This document shows positions 25,452 through 34,186 of a stretch of DNA of 64,000 nt, one piece after another. The notes beneath the pieces were generated by a model. The model was not told where the DNA came from. It did no database searches and worked only from the letters and a program-made list of their open reading frames with translations. The stretch is from NCBI RefSeq assembly GCF_003333265.1, contig NZ_QOLB01000169.1, forward strand, positions 1 to 64,000, given 5' to 3'. Both the position numbers and the translations under genes were made by a program. The DNA is from Candidatus Halocynthiibacter alkanivorans (lineage in GTDB: Bacteria; Pseudomonadota; Alphaproteobacteria; Rhodobacterales; Rhodobacteraceae). Numbering within the stretch: the first letter of the stretch is position 1; each line of letters begins with the position of its first letter.

Positions 25452-25756
25452 TTGCTTGATTCTTTCAGGGATTCAAAAAGGGATTCGGCAAGTCCGATGC
25501 CGCCGGCGCGCACCATCTGGTCCGCCTGGGCTTTCACCATAAAGGAAGAGAACTGTTCTTCTCCGGCGCCACCACCCATCGATTCGCGGCTTTTGCCAAC
25601 ACCCGCAGATTTCAGCATTTCTGCCAGAAACGTGGCTTCCAGCTCATTGGCCAGATCGCGCAGCTGTTCGTCCTGCGCCTGGTTCGGCGCCGGGCTTTGT
25701 GCCTGGGGTTTAAGCGCGGCTGGGCCGGCGGTGCTGTTGGGATCAAAAGTATTCAC
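25448..25756 (-). CDS. flgJ: Rod-binding protein FlgJ (single-domain form)
   Basis: The 102-aa protein corresponds to the N-terminal rod-scaffold domain of FlgJ (LANELEATFLAEMLKSAGVG, then ADQMVRAGGIGLAESLFESL). It lacks the muramidase domain of enterobacterial FlgJ; the SltF-like enzyme at 6734-7501 probably supplies that activity. I chose the GTG at 25756 because GGAAGGA lies 6 nt upstream. An in-frame TTG at 25771 lies before that site and is unlikely. Confidence 0.86.
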   Translation of the reverse strand: MNTFDPNSTAGPAALKPQAQSPAPNQAQDEQLRDLANELEATFLAEMLKSAGVGKSRESMGGGAGEEQFSSFMVKAQADQMVRAGGIGLAESLFESLKESSK

Positions 25757-25804
25757 GGCAGATCCTTCCAAGTGGATGCATTTTTCTCTTTATGACCCAT
25801 CACG

Positions 25805-25819
25805 GTAAAGAAGCGGTAA
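25805..25819. promoter_or_regulatory. Degenerate CtrA-like box between flgJ and fliK
   Basis: GTAA-AGAAGCG-GTAA (complement TTAC-N7-TTAC) has the right spacing but two mismatches from the consensus. It lies 49 bp from the flgJ start and 52 bp from fliK in a 114-bp divergent gap. Confidence 0.3.
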
Positions 25820-25870
25820 CCAAAGCATGGGCATAGTGAAGACCTCAGAGAAGAAGTCTCGGGTTGGAAA

Positions 25871-28012
25871 ATGCAGATACAGAATGTCTTTGCTGCCATT
25901 GGCGGTACCAGTGATACAGAGCTCCCGCCGCAGGTGGGATCCGATGGCGAATCAGGCTTTGCCGCTTTTGTTGACGCGCAGGCCCAGCTGCCTTCGCGCA
26001 ACAGCGCAAAACCAAATATTCCCAATAAAATAAGTGAAAATCGCGCCAGTTCCGGGCCGGTCGACGCCGGTGTTCCCGATGATGGTGAACCGTTCCAGCG
26101 ATCGGGCGGCAGCTTGTCTGAGAGCGCAGATGCGACGGGAGGTCCCGTCAAACTCTCCTCCGGCGACGATAGAGATTTGCTTGAGACCGCCGCCGGCGGG
26201 CGTGGCGAATCACTGTTTGTCCCGACGCCACAGAATGCGCCCGGGTTAACCATGGCGCAGAGCCTGTTCCAGACAGCCGGAGACACTGTTCGCGGTCCGA
26301 ATGGTGAAATTGCGACACCGGTTCAGGCGGTTCAGGCAGGCGAATATATTACGCCTGAGGAAATGGCGGAGCTGTCGATGACGCCGGAGGTTCTCGCTGC
26401 ATTGAGCCGGGCTGCGCAGCCGGTTACGCGCCAGACCGGGTCTGTCGAAGCCCCGCTGGGCACGGCTGCTGATCAGGTCGTCTCCGGCAGTGCCGTCTCA
26501 TTTGCGGCGCAAGCCGGCGTGCCTGATGCGGCTGAAACTGGTTTGACTCAGGCGACGGTTGCCGTTTCTGCCAATCTGAATCGCCGTCAGGCCGCAGATC
26601 AGGTCAATCTGAACCGTACCCAAACGGCAGATCCTGCGCCTTTGTCCCCGCCTGGGGAAACAAGCGTGCTGAGCGCAGTTCAGCTGGCGGTTGAGGCAGT
26701 TATGGGCGGACGGGGTCAGGCAGGCGATTCCCGTGTGCCGGGCTCTGCCGAACCAGCCCAGACCCCAATCCAGCAGTCTCAACCCCAGATGCGGTTTGCG
26801 TCTGGTGACCTGTCTGTTGGTCTGCCCGCCAGTCAAGCTGGGAGCCCGTCCCAAACGGCGTTTTCGGTGCGTGCGGAGCCGGCGCAGAGTGCACAGTTGC
26901 CCCAGACTCCGGATACTGATCCGGTGCCGGAATCTGGCGTGGCGGGCCTGGAAAAACAAACCAGCATGGCGAGCCCGAAACAGAGCAGCCCCGCCGCACA
27001 GGTCCAGACGCTGCCCGATTCGCAGGCCCAGACGGCGCCACTTCGGGCTGAAACGCAGCCTGTTACGGTGGCACAGGCGTCACAAGCAGCGACACAAATT
27101 GCAATTCCAGTTCAGAATCAGGGTAAAACGCCCGCTGATGTGCTGCGCCCAGGGGCGCGGACAGCAGAGACTGAGCAACGTCCCCCGAACAGGCGTTCCG
27201 TTGACGCCGCCGGGACACCAGCGCCGGAAAATCCGGCATATCCCGCCACGCCGGTAAAAGCCGGTGCGCCACTTACAGCTTCTGCACTAAAACCGGTGCA
27301 GACGGCGCAGGCGGGGCCTTTGTTGCAGGATCCGCAACCGGTCCTGAACGAGTCGGGATCGCCGGTACGGATTGGCAACCAGGGCTTTGACATCCGCGAT
27401 CCGGAGACGGTCAGCGCCGCCCCGGCCGCCACCGGAGAGGCCTCCGCCCCGGCCCAGGCCGTGACCCAGGCCGCTGCCGGGCTAGTCCCCATGAGTCTGG
27501 CGGAACTCGCGCTTGAAGCGGCACCGGATGTTGTTGCCGCTGAAATCAGCACGGAAATGTCTTCGGCAAGGGTGGAAACCGCTGCCCAGTTGCAGCAACA
27601 GCGTACTGACCTGCCGGCACGCATTGCTGCGCAACTGGCCCAGGCTGCCCAAACCATGCCTGATGCCCCGATCGAACTGGCGCTCAACCCGGAAGAACTT
27701 GGTAATGTGCGCCTGACCTTTATCGCCAGCGAGGGGGCAATGAACGTTGTGGTTGCGGCAGAGCGCGGTGAAACGCTGGATCTGATGCGCCGCAATATCG
27801 ACACGCTTGCTGCTGAATTCCGCGAAATGGGCTTCAAAGATGTGTCCTTCAGCTTCAGTCAGCAGGGCGGGCAAAATTTTGATGATGGTGAACCAGGGCA
27901 GTCGGGCAATCAGAGCCAGATAGCTTCCGAACACCAGGACCTCCCGGCCGACACCCCTGATCCGGTGCGCATTGCGCTTGACGGGTCCGGCGGTGTTGAC
28001 CTGAGACTTTAA
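25871..28012 (+). CDS. fliK: Flagellar hook-length control protein FliK
   Basis: FliK (713 aa) measures the hook and triggers the FlhB specificity switch. Most of the protein (about residues 20-560) is Gln/Ala/Pro/Ser-rich and probably unfolded, as expected of a molecular ruler. The C-terminal Flg_hook domain (about 590-690) has IELALNPEELGNVRLTF and DLMRRNIDTLAAEFREMGF. It is long for the family. The run of Gln-rich imperfect repeats suggests that length is under drift. It precedes flgD by 14 nt with a good AAAAAGGAG between them. Confidence 0.9.
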   Translation: MQIQNVFAAIGGTSDTELPPQVGSDGESGFAAFVDAQAQLPSRNSAKPNIPNKISENRASSGPVDAGVPDDGEPFQRSGGSLSESADATGGPVKLSSGDDRDLLETAAGGRGESLFVPTPQNAPGLTMAQSLFQTAGDTVRGPNGEIATPVQAVQAGEYITPEEMAELSMTPEVLAALSRAAQPVTRQTGSVEAPLGTAADQVVSGSAVSFAAQAGVPDAAETGLTQATVAVSANLNRRQAADQVNLNRTQTADPAPLSPPGETSVLSAVQLAVEAVMGGRGQAGDSRVPGSAEPAQTPIQQSQPQMRFASGDLSVGLPASQAGSPSQTAFSVRAEPAQSAQLPQTPDTDPVPESGVAGLEKQTSMASPKQSSPAAQVQTLPDSQAQTAPLRAETQPVTVAQASQAATQIAIPVQNQGKTPADVLRPGARTAETEQRPPNRRSVDAAGTPAPENPAYPATPVKAGAPLTASALKPVQTAQAGPLLQDPQPVLNESGSPVRIGNQGFDIRDPETVSAAPAATGEASAPAQAVTQAAAGLVPMSLAELALEAAPDVVAAEISTEMSSARVETAAQLQQQRTDLPARIAAQLAQAAQTMPDAPIELALNPEELGNVRLTFIASEGAMNVVVAAERGETLDLMRRNIDTLAAEFREMGFKDVSFSFSQQGGQNFDDGEPGQSGNQSQIASEHQDLPADTPDPVRIALDGSGGVDLRL

Positions 28013-28026
28013 AAAGGAGACGACCC

Positions 28027-28725
28027 ATGTTGGACGTGACCCAGACTACTGCGGCGGCACAATCTTTTGGCGGCGCAGCCGTGGTCGAAGAAACAACGGA
28101 CGAAACAAAATCTGATTACGATACGTTTCTGCTGATGTTGACCACCCAGATGAAAAATCAGGATCCGTCGGAGCCGATGGATTCCGCTGACTTCGCCGTT
28201 GATCTGGCGACGTTTTCCTCCGTGGAGCAACAAGTGACCACCAATGAGCTGTTGCAGGAAATGATGACCGCCCTGTCCAGTTCCGGGCTGGGCGATCTGG
28301 CGACCTGGGTCGGCATGGAAGCGCTGAGCGATTCGCCTGCCTATTTCGACGGCACGCCGGTTACCATTTATCCGGATACTGAAAGTGGTGCCATAACCAC
28401 CACGTTGCAGGTAAAAAATGATGCCGGCGTTGTGGTGGATACAGTCGAATTCTCCAAGGTCGAAGAAAGCCTGACCTGGGCTGGGGTAACCGAATCAGGT
28501 GATCCTATGCCCAGTGGAAATTACACGTTCGAAGTGCAGAGCTTTGACAAAGACGGTAATATGCTTGGCTCCAGCACCGCGGAAACCTATTCAGAAGTTG
28601 TTGAAGCGCGCATGGCCGACGGGGCCTCGGTTCTGGTGCTCAGAAGTGGCGCGACAATCATGTCCGACGATGCCACCGGGGTACGCAAACCGCCGCAATC
28701 ACTGCCGCTTACTTCTGAAAGTTGA
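28027..28725 (+). CDS. flgD: Hook-capping protein FlgD
   Basis: FlgD (232 aa) caps the growing hook. The N-terminal segment YDTFLLMLTTQMKNQDPSEP and FSSVEQQV are the family signature. The rest forms the Tudor/FnIII-like part (SGNYTFEVQSFDKDGN). It ends the flagellar region. The hook gene flgE, usually next, is absent; convergent ubiB follows after 171 bp. Confidence 0.94.
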   Translation: MLDVTQTTAAAQSFGGAAVVEETTDETKSDYDTFLLMLTTQMKNQDPSEPMDSADFAVDLATFSSVEQQVTTNELLQEMMTALSSSGLGDLATWVGMEALSDSPAYFDGTPVTIYPDTESGAITTTLQVKNDAGVVVDTVEFSKVEESLTWAGVTESGDPMPSGNYTFEVQSFDKDGNMLGSSTAETYSEVVEARMADGASVLVLRSGATIMSDDATGVRKPPQSLPLTSES

Positions 28726-28896
28726 TCCGGCAGGTCCGGAACTGTCAGCCTGGATGAATTGTAATGGGGCTGCATGGTTGGCGGGCTCCGTTGGCATCAG
28801 CTGCATTGACACCCTCATGCCGGCCAGAGCGCCCACAAGAGGCAGCAGGCGCCCTGCGGCAGTTTTGACGACAGGCCTGCCGCGAAGATGGTGGCG

Positions 28897-30426
28897 TTAC
28901 AGAATGCCGCTGAGAGCGATCACCGAACTGGCGAGAGCCGCGCCCAGCACCATCAGGGCGAGCGTACGCCAGGGGCCGGTGCGGGCTGGCGCTACCACCG
29001 GTTGGGACTGGCGTTGCAGCGCGGCCTCCGCCATCGCCGGCAGTTTTGGACCAAAGCGTCCCAGCACCCGGGCCGTGCGCATCAGATCACGCATCAGCGC
29101 TTTGGGGCCGATGTTCTGTTTGATGTAGTCTTCTACGATCGGATGCGCCACGTCCCAGATGTTCAGGTTGGGGTCAAAGGAGCGCGCCACCCCTTCCACC
29201 ACCACCATCGTGCGCTGTAGCAGAATCAGCTCGGTGCGGGTTTCCATGCCAAAGCGTTCGGTAACTTCAAACAGATAGCTCAAAAGCCGTGCCATCGACA
29301 TTTTGTCCGCATCAATACCGAAAATGGGTTCGCCGACGGCGCGCAGCGCCCGGGCAAACTCGTCCACATCCTTGTGTGGCGGCACATAGCCGGCCTCAAA
29401 GTGCACCTCAGCCACGCGCTGGTAATCGCGTTGGATAAAACCAAAAAGGATCTCGGCATAGACCCGGCGCGTATAGGCGTCCAGCGTGCCCATAATGCCA
29501 AAGTCCATCGCAATAATGTCACCGTTGGCGGCGATTTTCAGATTGCCCTGGTGCATATCCGCGTGAAAAAACCCGTCGCGCAACGCATGTGACAGGAACA
29601 TCTGCAACACGCGCTTGCCCAGCAGGGTGCGGTCATGGCCAGCGGCATCAATCGCTTCCAGGTCGCTGGCGGAAATCCCTTCGGCCCAGCCCAGCGTCAT
29701 CACCCTGCGCCCGGACAGTTCCCAATTTACTTTCGGGACCTGAAATCCCTCGTCGCCTTCGGTTTTGGCGGCAAATTCGGAAGCCGCGGAACTTTCCAGT
29801 CTCAGATCCAGTTCGCCACGTACCACGCCGTCAAAATGGGCAACCACCTCAGTGGGATGCAGTCGGCGCGCGGCCGGAGACAACAGTTCGATCACAGAAG
29901 CGGCGAAATAAAAGGCATCAATGTCTTTGCGGAAGGCCCGTTCAATGCCCGGGCGCAGTACTTTTACCGCCACCGGTTCATCGGTACCACTCACAACGGC
30001 CTTATGCACCTGGGCAATAGAGGCCGCCGCCACCGGTTCAGAAAATTCGGAAAACAGCGTTTCAACCGGCTGGCCCAGCTGCTCAGCGACCATAGCCATC
30101 GCCTGATCGCGCGGAAATGGCGGCAGTTTGTCCTGCAGCACCTGCAGTTGCATCGCCATTTCTTCGCCGACCACATCGGGCCGCGTCGACAGGATCTGAC
30201 CGAATTTGATATAGGCCGGACCCAGCGCCGTCAGCGCCCGGGTGACCGGTGGCTGCGTCGGGTCTCCGCGATACCCGAGCCACGCAAAGGGCCAGCCCAG
30301 CACCCGGGCGGCGATGCGCAGCGAGCGTGGTGCATTCATCGCGTCCAGCGCCACACTCATGGCGCCGGTGCGTTCAAAGGTGGCGCCGGTCCGGATCAGC
30401 CGCCAGATATTATGTGGTCCGCGCAT
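28897..30426 (-). CDS. ubiB: Ubiquinone biosynthesis accessory kinase-like protein UbiB
   Basis: UbiB is an atypical (ADCK/COQ8-type) ATPase that supports ubiquinone synthesis at the membrane. The 509-aa protein has the signature KFGQILSTRPDVV (KxGQ motif), the Ala-rich AAASIAQVHKA nucleotide loop, VAVKVLRPG with the catalytic lysine, and the MDFGIMG metal motif. Two C-terminal membrane helices are indicated (about residues 475-505). The start at 30426 lies 1 nt after the ubiE stop, so the pair is co-translated. coaBC and dut, common after ubiB in relatives, are not here. Confidence 0.95.
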   Translation of the reverse strand: MRGPHNIWRLIRTGATFERTGAMSVALDAMNAPRSLRIAARVLGWPFAWLGYRGDPTQPPVTRALTALGPAYIKFGQILSTRPDVVGEEMAMQLQVLQDKLPPFPRDQAMAMVAEQLGQPVETLFSEFSEPVAAASIAQVHKAVVSGTDEPVAVKVLRPGIERAFRKDIDAFYFAASVIELLSPAARRLHPTEVVAHFDGVVRGELDLRLESSAASEFAAKTEGDEGFQVPKVNWELSGRRVMTLGWAEGISASDLEAIDAAGHDRTLLGKRVLQMFLSHALRDGFFHADMHQGNLKIAANGDIIAMDFGIMGTLDAYTRRVYAEILFGFIQRDYQRVAEVHFEAGYVPPHKDVDEFARALRAVGEPIFGIDADKMSMARLLSYLFEVTERFGMETRTELILLQRTMVVVEGVARSFDPNLNIWDVAHPIVEDYIKQNIGPKALMRDLMRTARVLGRFGPKLPAMAEAALQRQSQPVVAPARTGPWRTLALMVLGAALASSVIALSGIL

Positions 30427-30427
30427 C

Positions 30428-31177
30428 TCAGATTTTCCAGCCCGAATGAAGTGCCGCAATGCCGAGCGACAGGTTGCGGTATTTTACGTTCTCAAACCCG
30501 GCTTTACGGATCATGGCGGCAAAAGTCTCCTGATCCGGGAACTGACGGATACTCTCCACCAGATACTGGTAGCTGTCACGGTCCCCGGTGATCATTTTGC
30601 CCATCTGTGGGATAACATTGAAGGAATAGAGGTCATAGGCCTTCTGCATCGCCGGATTGGGCAGCTGGCTGAATTCCAGCACCATCAGGCGGCCGCCGGG
30701 GCGCAGCACCCGGAAGGCCTCTTTCAGCGCGTCCTGCACCCGGGTGACGTTGCGGATGCCAAAACTGATAGTATAAACATCAAAACTGCCGCTCTCAAAC
30801 GGCAGCGCCATCGCGTCTCCCACCACCCAGTCCAGATGATCGGCAAGCTTGCCTGCATCCGCGCGTTTGCGCCCTTCAACCAGCATTGATTCGGTCAGGT
30901 CGCAAACCACGGCATCGGCGCCGGGTGCGCGTTCCAGAAAACGGAAAGACACATCTCCGGTGCCCCCGGCCACATCCAGCAGACGTTGGCCCGGGCGCGG
31001 CGCCAGCCAGTCCATCATGGCCTCTTTCCAGATCCGGTGAATGCCTGCCGACATCACATCATTCATGATGTCATATTTGGACGCCACCGAAGTAAAGACC
31101 CCGTGGACCATGCCGGCCTTCTGGTCTTCTGCCACCGTCTGAAACCCGAAATGGGTGGTCTGCTCGTTCTCTGCCAT
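30428..31177 (-). CDS. ubiE: Demethylmenaquinone/ubiquinone C-methyltransferase UbiE
   Basis: UbiE methylates the ring of ubiquinone precursors using SAM. The 249-aa protein shows [16 protein letters not shown] at the N-terminus, the SAM motif [13 protein letters not shown], and [13 protein letters not shown] and RVLKPGG-type ([16 protein letters not shown]) segments. ATG 31177 was preferred over a TTG at 31186 because AAGG lies 9 nt upstream of it. It heads a ubiE-ubiB operon divergent from mutM. Confidence 0.96.
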   Translation of the reverse strand: MAENEQTTHFGFQTVAEDQKAGMVHGVFTSVASKYDIMNDVMSAGIHRIWKEAMMDWLAPRPGQRLLDVAGGTGDVSFRFLERAPGADAVVCDLTESMLVEGRKRADAGKLADHLDWVVGDAMALPFESGSFDVYTISFGIRNVTRVQDALKEAFRVLRPGGRLMVLEFSQLPNPAMQKAYDLYSFNVIPQMGKMITGDRDSYQYLVESIRQFPDQETFAAMIRKAGFENVKYRNLSLGIAALHSGWKI

Positions 31178-31412
31178 GATACGCAACCTTGTTGATTGAC
31201 CGCCTTATACCGGGTGTGCCCGGCGATTGAAATGCGGCAAGCGCGCGCCCGGGTCAGTAAAGGCAGTGCGCGATCAGCGCCGCTGTTGCAACGATTTTTC
31301 AAGTTGGCGCAACGCCCCAGGCGCCCTGGCGCCGCTCACGGCGGCTTGTGCTTTGATTGGGGCCGGGAATGTTTACACTGCGGCTGGATCCTGATTGAGG
31401 AAAGAGCGCCAG

Positions 31413-32264
31413 ATGCCTGAACTGCCCGAAGTCGAAACCGTGCGTCGCGGGCTTGCGCCTGCGATGGAGGGTGTGGTGATCAAAGCGGCCGATATACGCC
31501 GTGAGGGGCTGCGCTGGCCGTTTCCCGACAATATGGCGGCGCGGCTGAGGGGCGCGCGGGTGGAGCGGTTGCGCCGGCGCTCAAAATATATTCTTGCCGA
31601 TCTGGACCGCGGCGAAACGCTGCTGATTCACCTTGGCATGTCGGGGCGGATGCAGGTCTCAGGTGATCCTCTCGGTCAGTTTCACCACGATCACCCGGCA
31701 GCGCTGAAACATGATCATGTGGTGCTGGATATGGCAAACGGCGCCCGGATCACCTTCAATGATGCCCGCCGGTTCGGGGCGATGGATCTGATTGACACCG
31801 CCACTCTCGCCCAGCACCCGCTGATTGCAGTGCTGGGGCCCGAACCGCTTGGCAACGCCTTTGACGGCCCTTACCTGGTTGAGCGGTTCAAGGGTAAAAA
31901 AACGCCGGTTAAATCGGCGCTGCTGGACCAGGGAATCGTCGCTGGCCTGGGCAACATCTACGTTTGCGAAGTGCTGTTCCGGGCCGGAATTCCGCCAAAA
32001 AAACACGCAGGACAGATCGCTGCGCCGGCGGTAGCAGCGCTGGTTCCGATCATCCGGGATGTGCTGTCAGAGGCGATCGATGCGGGCGGATCTTCGCTAA
32101 AGGATTATAAGCAAGTTAATGGAAAGCTTGGATATTTTCAACATTCCTTTGCGGTATACGGTCGCGAGGCCTGCCCCTGCGTCACTCCGGGTTGCGACGG
32201 GGTTATCGTCAGAATTAACCAGTCGGGTCGTTCAAGTTTCTTCTGCCCGCTATGTCAAAGATAG
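31413..32264 (+). CDS. mutM: Formamidopyrimidine-DNA glycosylase MutM (Fpg)
   Basis: MutM removes oxidised purines such as 8-oxoG. The mature protein must start PELPEVET, so the start is fixed at 31413: catalytic P2 and E3 follow Met. Lys in GLSGRM-type context ([11 protein letters not shown]) and the H2TH region ([16 protein letters not shown]) are present. The zinc finger ends the protein (CVTPGC then CPLC), a C-x4-C...C-x2-C form common in alphaproteobacteria rather than the C-x2-C form of E. coli. Length is 283 aa. Confidence 0.96.
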   Translation: MPELPEVETVRRGLAPAMEGVVIKAADIRREGLRWPFPDNMAARLRGARVERLRRRSKYILADLDRGETLLIHLGMSGRMQVSGDPLGQFHHDHPAALKHDHVVLDMANGARITFNDARRFGAMDLIDTATLAQHPLIAVLGPEPLGNAFDGPYLVERFKGKKTPVKSALLDQGIVAGLGNIYVCEVLFRAGIPPKKHAGQIAAPAVAALVPIIRDVLSEAIDAGGSSLKDYKQVNGKLGYFQHSFAVYGREACPCVTPGCDGVIVRINQSGRSSFFCPLCQR

Positions 32265-32327
32265 CTTGCGGGAAACGTCTGGGATGCTAGGACTCGCAGT
32301 CAACGGAAACCAAAGAAGGCGTCACAG

Positions 32328-33104
32328 ATGGCCTATAAGACTCTGATCGTCGAGGTTGAAGACCACGTTGCCCTGATCCGGCTGCACCGGCCGGACGCGC
32401 TGAATGCGCTGAATTCGGAATTGCTGGGCGAACTGGCCGTGGCGCTGGAGAGCGCCCAGAAAAATGACAAAGTCCGGGCGATTGTCCTGACCGGGTCGGA
32501 AAAAGCCTTTGCCGCAGGTGCGGACATCAAGGAAATGGCGGACAAAACGTTTAATGACGTGTTCACCGACGATTTGTTTGGCGCCCAGGCGACGGCCATC
32601 CAGACGGTGCGCAAACCTGTGATCGCCGCTGTGGCCGGCTATGCGCTGGGCGGGGGCTGCGAACTGGCGATGATGTGTGATTTCATTATCGCGGCAGACA
32701 CGGCCAAATTTGGTCAGCCTGAAATCAATCTGGGTGTGATTGCCGGCATTGGTGGTACCCAGCGCCTGACTCGCTTTGTCGGCAAGTCTAAAGCGATGGA
32801 AATGCACCTGACCGGGCGTTTCATGGATGCGGAAGAAGCCGAACGCTCCGGCCTGGTGTCGCGCATCGTGCCCGCCAAGAAACTGGTCGAAGAAGCGCTG
32901 GCCGCCGCTGGCAAAATAGCCGAAAAATCGATGCCGTCGATTCTGGCAGCCAAAGAAGCGGTGAACCGCGCCTATGAGGGCACGCTGGCTGAAGGGCTTT
33001 TGTTTGAGCGCCGTCTGTTCCATTCGATGTTTGCCACCGAAGACCAGAAAGAAGGCATGCAGGCGTTTCTGGAGAAGCGTCAGCCGCAATTCCGCGATAA
33101 ATAA
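32328..33104 (+). CDS. Enoyl-CoA hydratase (crotonase family)
   Basis: The 258-aa crotonase-fold protein has the oxyanion-hole segments [12 protein letters not shown] and [14 protein letters not shown], and both catalytic glutamates of true enoyl-CoA hydratases (E in GGCELA and in [11 protein letters not shown]). It hydrates trans-2-enoyl-CoA in beta-oxidation. Gene order mutM-ech-rpsT-dnaA is typical in Rhodobacterales, so the location carries little functional information. A GAAGG site precedes the ATG. Confidence 0.92.
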   Translation: MAYKTLIVEVEDHVALIRLHRPDALNALNSELLGELAVALESAQKNDKVRAIVLTGSEKAFAAGADIKEMADKTFNDVFTDDLFGAQATAIQTVRKPVIAAVAGYALGGGCELAMMCDFIIAADTAKFGQPEINLGVIAGIGGTQRLTRFVGKSKAMEMHLTGRFMDAEEAERSGLVSRIVPAKKLVEEALAAAGKIAEKSMPSILAAKEAVNRAYEGTLAEGLLFERRLFHSMFATEDQKEGMQAFLEKRQPQFRDK

Positions 33105-33221
33105 AGCTCTGGACGGCTGCCAGCCGGCGAAAAGTGGTTGCTGGCAGTTGACTCACCCCCGACTCGTCTCTAAAGGCTCAGTCTCAGATTTCAACGAACC
33201 CGAACAGTGGGAACTCGCATC

Positions 33222-33488
33222 ATGGCAAATACGCCTCAGGCTAAAAAACGTGCCCGCCAAAACGAACGTCGGGCTGCAGTAAACAAAGCGCGTCGCTCGC
33301 GCATCCGGACCTTCCTGCGTAAAGTAGAAGAAGCGCTCGAAGGTGGCGACAAAGCAGTGGCAGCAGCCGCACTTCGCGAAGCTCAGCCTGAGCTGATGCG
33401 CGGCGTGACCAAAGGCATCATGCACAAGAATACTGTCGCACGCAAAATTTCGCGTCTGTCGGCACGGGTTAAAGCAATCGCTGCTTAA
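33222..33488 (+). CDS. rpsT: 30S ribosomal protein S20
   Basis: The 88-aa basic protein begins [17 protein letters not shown], the standard S20 N-terminus, and binds 16S rRNA. The ATG at 33222 was chosen; a GTG five codons upstream is in frame but gives an atypical N-terminus. S20 usually autoregulates in bacteria. A clear intrinsic terminator follows at 33518-33541. Confidence 0.97.
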   Translation: MANTPQAKKRARQNERRAAVNKARRSRIRTFLRKVEEALEGGDKAVAAAALREAQPELMRGVTKGIMHKNTVARKISRLSARVKAIAA

Positions 33489-33517
33489 AACCAATTCCTG
33501 ATCTTTCAGGACTGAAG

Positions 33518-33541
33518 AGCGCGCCCCAGGGCGCGCTTTTT
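33518..33541 (+). terminator. Rho-independent terminator of rpsT
   Basis: AGCGCGCC and GGCGCGCT form a perfect 8-bp stem with loop CCAG, followed at once by a run of five T. It lies 30 nt past the rpsT stop. Confidence 0.9.
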
Positions 33542-33703
33542 GCGTTCCAGGTCGGTGGTGCAAAAAACACGGTTTTTGCCGATTTGCCGCAGTCAGGGAT
33601 TCTTTTCCTCAAAGCCTGAGTCAAGATCAGAGTTCTGTTGCGCGGTCACTTTGCTGATTGCTAGTTTACAGGTGCGATTCACGATCGATTTGAGGACATC
33701 TAT

Positions 33704-34153
33704 ATGAACACCGGCTCTGGCCCGGGCATCGGCGCGGTTAACCCGTCCGAAGCGTGGGAACTTTTGACTAATGACACAGGGGCCATGCTCGTAGATGTTA
33801 GGACGCAGGCGGAATGGGCTTTCGTCGGTGTTCCTGACCTTTCGGCTTTGGGCCGTTCACTCATCTGTGTTGAGTGGGCCCGCTATCCCGGGATGTCCGC
33901 AAATCAGGCTTTTTGTGAGCAAGTTATTGAGGCTCTCGGGGGGGACGTTCCCGATACGCTTTTGTTCATGTGCCGATCAGGTGTCCGTTCTCTGCATGCA
34001 GCAGAGGCGATAGTCGCCCATTTGTCCGCTGCGGGCAAACAGGTGACGTGTCTGAATGTGGCAGAAGGTTTTGAAGGCGATCTTGATCCGCAACATCACC
34101 GGGGAGCCAGCAACGGCTGGAAATCCCGTGGGCTGGCCTGGTGTCAGTCCTAA
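33704..34153 (+). CDS. Rhodanese-domain protein
   Basis: The 149-aa single-domain rhodanese has the active-site loop CRSGVRS with the sulfur-carrying cysteine at C90, LVDVRTQAEWAFVGVPDL at the N-terminal signature (about residues 28-45), and GW in the C-terminal GASNGWKSRGLAW. Such proteins transfer sulfane sulfur; the acceptor is unknown. It sits alone between the rpsT terminator and dnaA, 33 nt before dnaA, with a GAGG site 8 nt upstream of its ATG. It may be co-transcribed with dnaA. The family is common at this locus in roseobacters as far as I recall. Confidence 0.88.
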   Translation: MNTGSGPGIGAVNPSEAWELLTNDTGAMLVDVRTQAEWAFVGVPDLSALGRSLICVEWARYPGMSANQAFCEQVIEALGGDVPDTLLFMCRSGVRSLHAAEAIVAHLSAAGKQVTCLNVAEGFEGDLDPQHHRGASNGWKSRGLAWCQS

Positions 34154-34186
34154 ACTAACGAATAATAATATTGGGTCGATGTGGAC

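Noticed and set aside
25753-26286. Long minus-strand reading over fliK
   Set aside because: It overlaps the fliK start and has no family features; it is the opposite frame of a GC-rich gene.
31310-31345. GGCGCC-rich palindromes between ubiE and mutM
   Set aside because: Short self-complementary words in GC-rich DNA; no link to a known site.
33560-33579. GCAAAAA/TTTTTGC hairpin after the rpsT terminator
   Set aside because: Short AT-rich stem; the real terminator lies just upstream and the position has no clear role.
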